DNA of 19,523 nucleotides from JAEUSG01 sp964590225 (GTDB taxonomy: Bacteria; Fibrobacterota; OXYB2-FULL-49-7; JAEUSG01), in assembly GCA_964590225.1 (NCBI GenBank), contig CAZPWS010000057.1, positions 1-19,523 on the forward strand. The letters run 5' to 3'. Below are positions 16,156 to 19,523 of this stretch, piece after piece (position 1 is the first letter of the stretch; each line of letters begins with the position of its first letter). The position numbers and the translations under genes are program-made. The notes beneath the pieces are model-generated. The model was not told the origin of the DNA and searched no databases. It was given only the letters and a program-made list of their open reading frames with translations.

Positions 16156-16683
16156 TTATCCTTTAATTTTAATTGGTATTCCACAAACGCACATGGTTAC
16201 GCTCTGAGCTATTTCAGCTACGCGCCTATTAAGATATCCGGCCATATCCCTAAACCTCCGCGCAAAAGCATTTTCGGGTACTATCGACCAACCAAGTTCG
16301 TTTGTAACAATGTGCAGTTCCATCGAACTATCTGACAATGTAGCAATTAGATTTTGTATGGCAGCGACCACAAGTTGGTCACCCTCCTCGCCCAGCTTGT
16401 AATACTGATTAGATAACCACACTGTTAAGCAATCAACTACGGCTACATTATCTCCATTCTCCGCGATTAAAGAATCCGCAAGGGCATATGGAGCTTCTAC
16501 TGTTTTAAAGTTCATCGCATGCCGTTCAAGCTGATGTTTAGCAATGCGGCTTTTCATTTCGTCATCAAAAGCAACAGCAGTAGCGAAAAAGATTTTATTC
16601 TTTATTATAGAAGTCGCGGCATTATTTAAAGCAAGCGTACTTTTGCCGCTCCGTACGCCCCCAGTATAGAGCATCACCGACAT
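16156..16683 (-). CDS. cobU: Adenosylcobinamide kinase/guanylyltransferase
   Basis: CobU phosphorylates adenosylcobinamide and then transfers GMP to it, giving adenosylcobinamide-GDP. The protein of about 175 residues has the P-loop TGGVRSGKS, a following ATAVAFDDEMKSRIAKHQLER stretch with the region of the guanylylated His, DCLTVWLSNQ, and NELGWSIVPENAFARRFRDMAGYLN. E. coli and Salmonella CobU have 181. I take the ATG at 16683 (MSVMLYTGG), which leaves GGAGG 4 nt upstream; an in-frame ATG at 16695 would put the GGAGG inside the reading frame and add four residues. It overlaps the end of the CbiR-like gene by 10 nt. Confidence 0.93.
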   Translation of the reverse strand: MSVMLYTGGVRSGKSTLALNNAATSIIKNKIFFATAVAFDDEMKSRIAKHQLERHAMNFKTVEAPYALADSLIAENGDNVAVVDCLTVWLSNQYYKLGEEGDQLVVAAIQNLIATLSDSSMELHIVTNELGWSIVPENAFARRFRDMAGYLNRRVAEIAQSVTMCVCGIPIKIKG

Positions 16684-17459
16684 AATTCCTCCCATAATCT
16701 CTTTGAATCAAAGACTGCTTTAGTGTCAAATAGTTCAAGTGAAACCACGCCAGCATATTCTTTCTTTAGCAAACATGCAAGCTCCTGAAGATCTCTGCGG
16801 TCATGATCTTCAAGTGAAACATGATCTTTTTCCCCATTCCAGCCATGCAGATGGATAACGCGGGTTTCGGGCAACAACTCTCTAAAAGGTAGTCTCCAAT
16901 CTATGCCATACCGACAAAAATGGCCAAAATCGAGACAGAACGAGAAACCATTTTCTCTTACCGGAAGCCTATTCCATTCCCATGGATAATTTAAATTTTC
17001 AACCGCCACCTTTTGATGATCAAGATTATCGCAAGCAAGCAGAGAGCGCGAAATCTCTTTTGTTCTCTGGTGCCAGCTTTCGACCTCTTCAAATGGTGCT
17101 TTTTTTTCCACGCCTTCAAGATGGAGGATAAAGGCAAATGGGTGAAGCGCGGCTGTATGGCTAACAAGTTTCAGGGCCTGTTCAGAGAATCGACGCCTCT
17201 CATTTTCATCTGTTGCAGCCGCTTTAGCATCTATCGGAAAATGAATCGTAACGGTTGTATTTTTTTGTTTGAGTTGTTCTGCCATAATATTGACCTCCTG
17301 AACAGTAGGCCAATTATTGATGCCTTCGGATTCAAAAAAAATCATCTCGATATCATCGAAAACTCCGGCACACAGCTCTACATTACGGAGCATTGTATCG
17401 GGATAAACATAAGATGTGCAGCCTAAACGAAAGGTTTTTTTTTGTATCACGGCATACAA
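16674..17459 (-). CDS. cbiR: CbiR-like cobamide remodelling hydrolase (TIM barrel)
   Basis: This 261-residue TIM-barrel protein belongs to the AP-endonuclease-2/xylose-isomerase-like superfamily. Metal-site-like residues are spread in order: HFPID, LHLEG, VENLNYPWEW, FCLDFGHF, HLHGW and SLELFD. Generic annotation would be sugar phosphate isomerase/epimerase. Its place as first gene of cobU-cobT-cobS matches CbiR, the enzyme described from Akkermansia muciniphila that cleaves the nucleotide loop of cobamides so the lower ligand can be exchanged. The name rests on superfamily plus context, not on an alignment. The start is uncertain: a TTG at 17459 or a GTG at 17450, neither with a ribosome binding site; no ATG exists before residue 23. 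There is no cobalamin riboswitch in the 105-bp leader. Confidence 0.72.
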   Translation of the reverse strand: MYAVIQKKTFRLGCTSYVYPDTMLRNVELCAGVFDDIEMIFFESEGINNWPTVQEVNIMAEQLKQKNTTVTIHFPIDAKAAATDENERRRFSEQALKLVSHTAALHPFAFILHLEGVEKKAPFEEVESWHQRTKEISRSLLACDNLDHQKVAVENLNYPWEWNRLPVRENGFSFCLDFGHFCRYGIDWRLPFRELLPETRVIHLHGWNGEKDHVSLEDHDRRDLQELACLLKKEYAGVVSLELFDTKAVFDSKRLWEELCR

Positions 17460-17493
17460 GATAGATTCTAAAAGCTTTATTTCTCAATTAATT

Positions 17494-17508
17494 GGATAAA
17501 GGTTATCC
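17494..17508. promoter_or_regulatory. Palindrome between cbiR-like gene and aspS
   Basis: GGATAA and TTATCC form a perfect 6-bp inverted repeat around AGG, in the 105-bp divergent region that must hold promoters for both genes. It could be an operator or a small hairpin. The overlapping TTGGAT, 17 bp, TTATCT makes a poor sigma-70-like promoter for aspS. Nothing else stands out in this spacer. Confidence 0.3.
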
Positions 17509-17564
17509 CTGTAATTATCTTATGTGTTTGCAATCTTACATTATTTCTTATTGAGAGGTTATTT

Positions 17565-19340
17565 ATGGCAGATTCTGCGGCGGTTTTGTTCAGGTCACAT
17601 ACCTGCGGAGAATTAAAAACTAACGCTTCCGGTCAACGAGTTACCCTTTCCGGTTGGGTTAATACAAGGCGGGATCATGGCGGAATCATTTTTATTGATT
17701 TGCGGGATCGCTATGGTTTTACCCAGGTTGTTTTTGAACCTCATTCTGCGAGCAATCTTTTTACCAGCGCAGAAAACCTCCGTCGTGAATGGGTTATAAC
17801 TGTTTCTGGTGTTGTTCGTAAACGCGAAAATTCGATGATTAACACAAAGATATCAACCGGTGAAATTGAGCTTCTTGCCGAAACACTTACTATTCTGAAC
17901 AAGAGTGATGTTCCACCATTTGCAATTGATGAATGGAGCGATACGGGGGAAGCGCTTCGCTTCAAGTATCGATATATCGATCTTCGGCGCCACGAAATGC
18001 AAAAGCACCTTATAATACGCCATAAAGCAGCACTCTCTGTCAGAAATTTCCTGAGCAGTGAAGGTTTTCTTGAAATTGAAACACCTATGCTTGTTCGATC
18101 GACACCTGAAGGCGCTCGCGATTTTATTGTGCCAAGCCGGTTAAATCCTGGTACTTTTTATGCTTTGCCCCAAAGCCCACAGCTATACAAACAATTGTTA
18201 ATGGTATCGGGAATGGATAAATATTTCCAGATAGCCCGTTGCATGCGCGATGAAGACCTGCGAGCCGACAGACAACCTGAATTTACCCAGATTGATATTG
18301 AAGCATCATTTACCAACGAAGAATATATCTATTCAACAGTTGAACGAATGATGCAAAAGATGTTTAAAGAGGCAGCAGAAATAGACATTGCAATACCATT
18401 TACACGACTTACACATTCAGAAGCAATGCACCGTTTCGGATGCGATAAACCCGATCTTCGGTTTGGTCTTGAGCTGACTGATGTAACGGCTATTGCCGGC
18501 AGGTCTGATTTTTCTGTTTTTCGTTCTGTTGTTGAAAAAGGCGGTATAGTAAAATGCATTGCACCAAAATTTGATTTTTCTAAAGGTGATCTTGAAGACT
18601 TGATTGCCTTTTGTCAAAACAACGGCGCCAAAGGTATGGCTTGGATGCGTGTTACCCCAAACGGTCTTGAGTCTAACATTGTCAAATACTTCGGAGCAGA
18701 TATCCAGAAAGAATTAATTGATGCTGTCAAGCCTGAAATTGGTGCTACACTAATGTTTGTTGCGGACCGTCCAAATAGCTGTAACGATATTATTTCCCGC
18801 TTAAGAAATGAGCTTGCGAAAAGAATGGGGCTTATAAAGGATAAAACATACTCGTTCTGTTGGATAACCGATTTTCCGATGTTTGAATATGACGAGAAGG
18901 AGAAAAAAGTTGTTGCTGCGCACCATATTTTTACAGCACCTAACGCCAATAAACTTGATCTCATTGAAACGGAACCACTGAAAGTTACGGCAAGGAGCTA
19001 CGACCTCGTTCTAAACGGAATAGAAGTTGCATCAGGCTCTATTCGTATCCACGACTCAGAACTTCAAAAGCGTGTACTCCGTGCAATAGGAATCACCGAA
19101 GAGGAGGCAAACTCTAAATTTGGTTTTTTACTCGAAGCTTTCAGGTATGGCGCACCGCCTCATGGTGGAATAGCGCCAGGACTTGACAGATTAATAGCAT
19201 TAATGTGCGGTTTTAATGATATCAGAGAGGTAATTGCTTTCCCAAAAACACAGAGCGGCACATCCCTATTGGATGGCTCTCCCTCAGCCGTATCGTTTGA
19301 ACAATTAAGGGAGCTTAAGCTTAAAAGCACAGCTATTTAG
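17565..19340 (+). CDS. aspS: Aspartate--tRNA ligase
   Basis: Class IIb aminoacyl-tRNA synthetase charging tRNA-Asp (or also tRNA-Asn if non-discriminating) with aspartate in the cytosol. The 591 residues match bacterial AspRS (E. coli 590): an N-terminal OB-fold anticodon-binding domain (about 10-110, VTLSGWVNTRRDHGGIIFIDLRDRYG), motif 2 FQIARCMRDEDLRADRQPEF, a GAD insertion domain (about 295-420), and motif 3 GGIAPGLDRLIALM with the ATP-binding Arg. GAGAGG lies 7 nt upstream of the ATG. It is divergent from the cobamide operon and followed by a terminator-like hairpin. Whether gatCAB genes exist elsewhere would tell whether it is discriminating. Confidence 0.97.
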   Translation: MADSAAVLFRSHTCGELKTNASGQRVTLSGWVNTRRDHGGIIFIDLRDRYGFTQVVFEPHSASNLFTSAENLRREWVITVSGVVRKRENSMINTKISTGEIELLAETLTILNKSDVPPFAIDEWSDTGEALRFKYRYIDLRRHEMQKHLIIRHKAALSVRNFLSSEGFLEIETPMLVRSTPEGARDFIVPSRLNPGTFYALPQSPQLYKQLLMVSGMDKYFQIARCMRDEDLRADRQPEFTQIDIEASFTNEEYIYSTVERMMQKMFKEAAEIDIAIPFTRLTHSEAMHRFGCDKPDLRFGLELTDVTAIAGRSDFSVFRSVVEKGGIVKCIAPKFDFSKGDLEDLIAFCQNNGAKGMAWMRVTPNGLESNIVKYFGADIQKELIDAVKPEIGATLMFVADRPNSCNDIISRLRNELAKRMGLIKDKTYSFCWITDFPMFEYDEKEKKVVAAHHIFTAPNANKLDLIETEPLKVTARSYDLVLNGIEVASGSIRIHDSELQKRVLRAIGITEEEANSKFGFLLEAFRYGAPPHGGIAPGLDRLIALMCGFNDIREVIAFPKTQSGTSLLDGSPSAVSFEQLRELKLKSTAI

Positions 19341-19351
19341 CTGATTTTTTT
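19330..19351 (+). terminator. Candidate Rho-independent terminator of aspS
   Basis: CAGCT and AGCTG make a 5-bp stem around ATTT, followed by one A and then seven T. The stem covers the aspS stop codon. The T-tract is convincing but the stem is short, so termination may be partial. Confidence 0.45.
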
Positions 19352-19366
19352 ACGGTACAAATCGTT

Positions 19367-19492
19367 ATGAGAACAGAATCTCAGACACAAGAGCACTATG
19401 AGATTGAAAAGCGTTTGGCAGCACGCCTAAAAGAGGCTACACGCGAAGAACGCATTTCACTATACTCCGAATTATCCCAACTTATTCAATAG
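19367..19492 (+). pseudogene. 41-codon ORF, probable truncated start of a methyltransferase gene
   Basis: The ORF encodes 41 residues: charged and helical (HYEIEKRLAARLKEATREER) and then ISLYSELSQLIQ before a stop. The pattern ExEIEKxLAxRLxxAxxEERxxLYxxL resembles, from memory, the N-terminus of certain class I SAM-dependent methyltransferases, which continue with a YDELFRRVP-like segment; here the similarity ends after SLYSEL and the frame stops 6 codons later. I therefore read it as a gene broken by an insertion or deletion near 19474. No ribosome binding site precedes the ATG, and the stop lies in a strong palindrome. It could instead be a real small protein. No catalytic domain is seen in the remaining 31 bp. 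Confidence 0.45.
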
Positions 19493-19521
19493 GAGGCGCC
19501 AAAGGCGCCGAACTATTTGAA
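19485..19521. repeat. Strong imperfect palindrome with GGCGCC core at right edge
   Basis: The core is GGCGCC, AAA, GGCGCC (19495-19509), itself a perfect hairpin. Outside it, TTCAATAG (19485-19492) pairs with CTATTTGAA (19513-19521) apart from one bulged base, with GA opposite GAA as an internal loop. No T-tract follows, so it is not a typical terminator. The arrangement resembles REP-type palindromic repeats or the subterminal hairpin of an IS200/IS605-like end. It lies at the point where the ORF at 19367 ends. Confidence 0.6.
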
Positions 19522-19523
19522 TT

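Noticed and set aside
17435..17443. Run of nine T near the 5' end of the CbiR-like gene, considered as a frameshift that hides a normal ATG start
   Set aside because: The only nearby ATG (17455) runs into a stop after two codons, before the run is reached, so altering the run length would not restore a better start.
17460..17564. Search for a cobalamin riboswitch before the cobamide operon
   Set aside because: The spacer is too short for the roughly 200-nt aptamer and no B12-box-like segment is visible.

Overview
The window is ordinary, gene-dense bacterial chromosome with moderate to low G+C and short intergenic gaps. An outer-membrane-type beta-barrel protein with a C-terminal Phe (7704-10511) points to a Gram-negative cell. 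The mix of genes (a Peptidase-MA/propeller/barrel protein, DUF116, a eukaryote-like xylulokinase, cobamide salvage) would fit an anaerobic or fermentative lineage of the Fibrobacterota/Spirochaetota/FCB type. That placement is an impression from gene content, not a measurement.

Layout. (1) 1-276, minus: the 5' end of an ABC-F ATPase (EttA type) running off the left edge. (2) 494-2165, plus: a PII gene and an ammonium transporter (glnK-amtB), preceded by a sigma-54-like promoter match. (3) 2262-4931, plus: a two-gene pentose module, a xylose-isomerase-family enzyme followed by a xylulokinase of the human XYLB-like subclass. (4) 4944-10903, minus: a five-gene codirectional run read from right to left: HU/IHF protein, large secreted metallopeptidase-like/propeller/barrel protein, pdxA, HEAT-repeat plus STAS protein, and an exported thioredoxin. 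(5) 11053-12130, plus and divergent from HU: a compact cysteine-rich operon (Nfu domain protein, DUF116 protein, FmdB-type zinc ribbon). (6) 12209-14361: a divergent pair, AraC-type regulator and Gfo/Idh/MocA dehydrogenase. (7) 14369-17459, minus: cobamide salvage operon cbiR-like, cobU, cobT, cobS. (8) 17565-19340, plus: aspS. (9) 19367-19523: a 41-codon ORF that looks like the severed start of a methyltransferase gene, ending inside a strong palindrome.

How the genes fit together. GlnK and AmtB should couple ammonium uptake to nitrogen status. XylA-like and XylB would take a pentose through the ketose to its 5-phosphate. CobU, CobT and CobS activate cobinamide and attach the lower ligand, while the TIM-barrel CbiR-like protein would open pre-formed cobamides, so the cluster reads as salvage and remodelling rather than de novo synthesis. 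The Nfu-DUF116-FmdB group suggests Fe-S or metal handling.

I found no CRISPR array, tRNA, rRNA, phage gene or transposase. The least explained items are the 935-residue peptidase/propeller/barrel protein, the HEAT-STAS fusion without the usual phospho-serine, the metal-site substitution in the XylA-like enzyme, and the truncated ORF with palindrome at the right edge.
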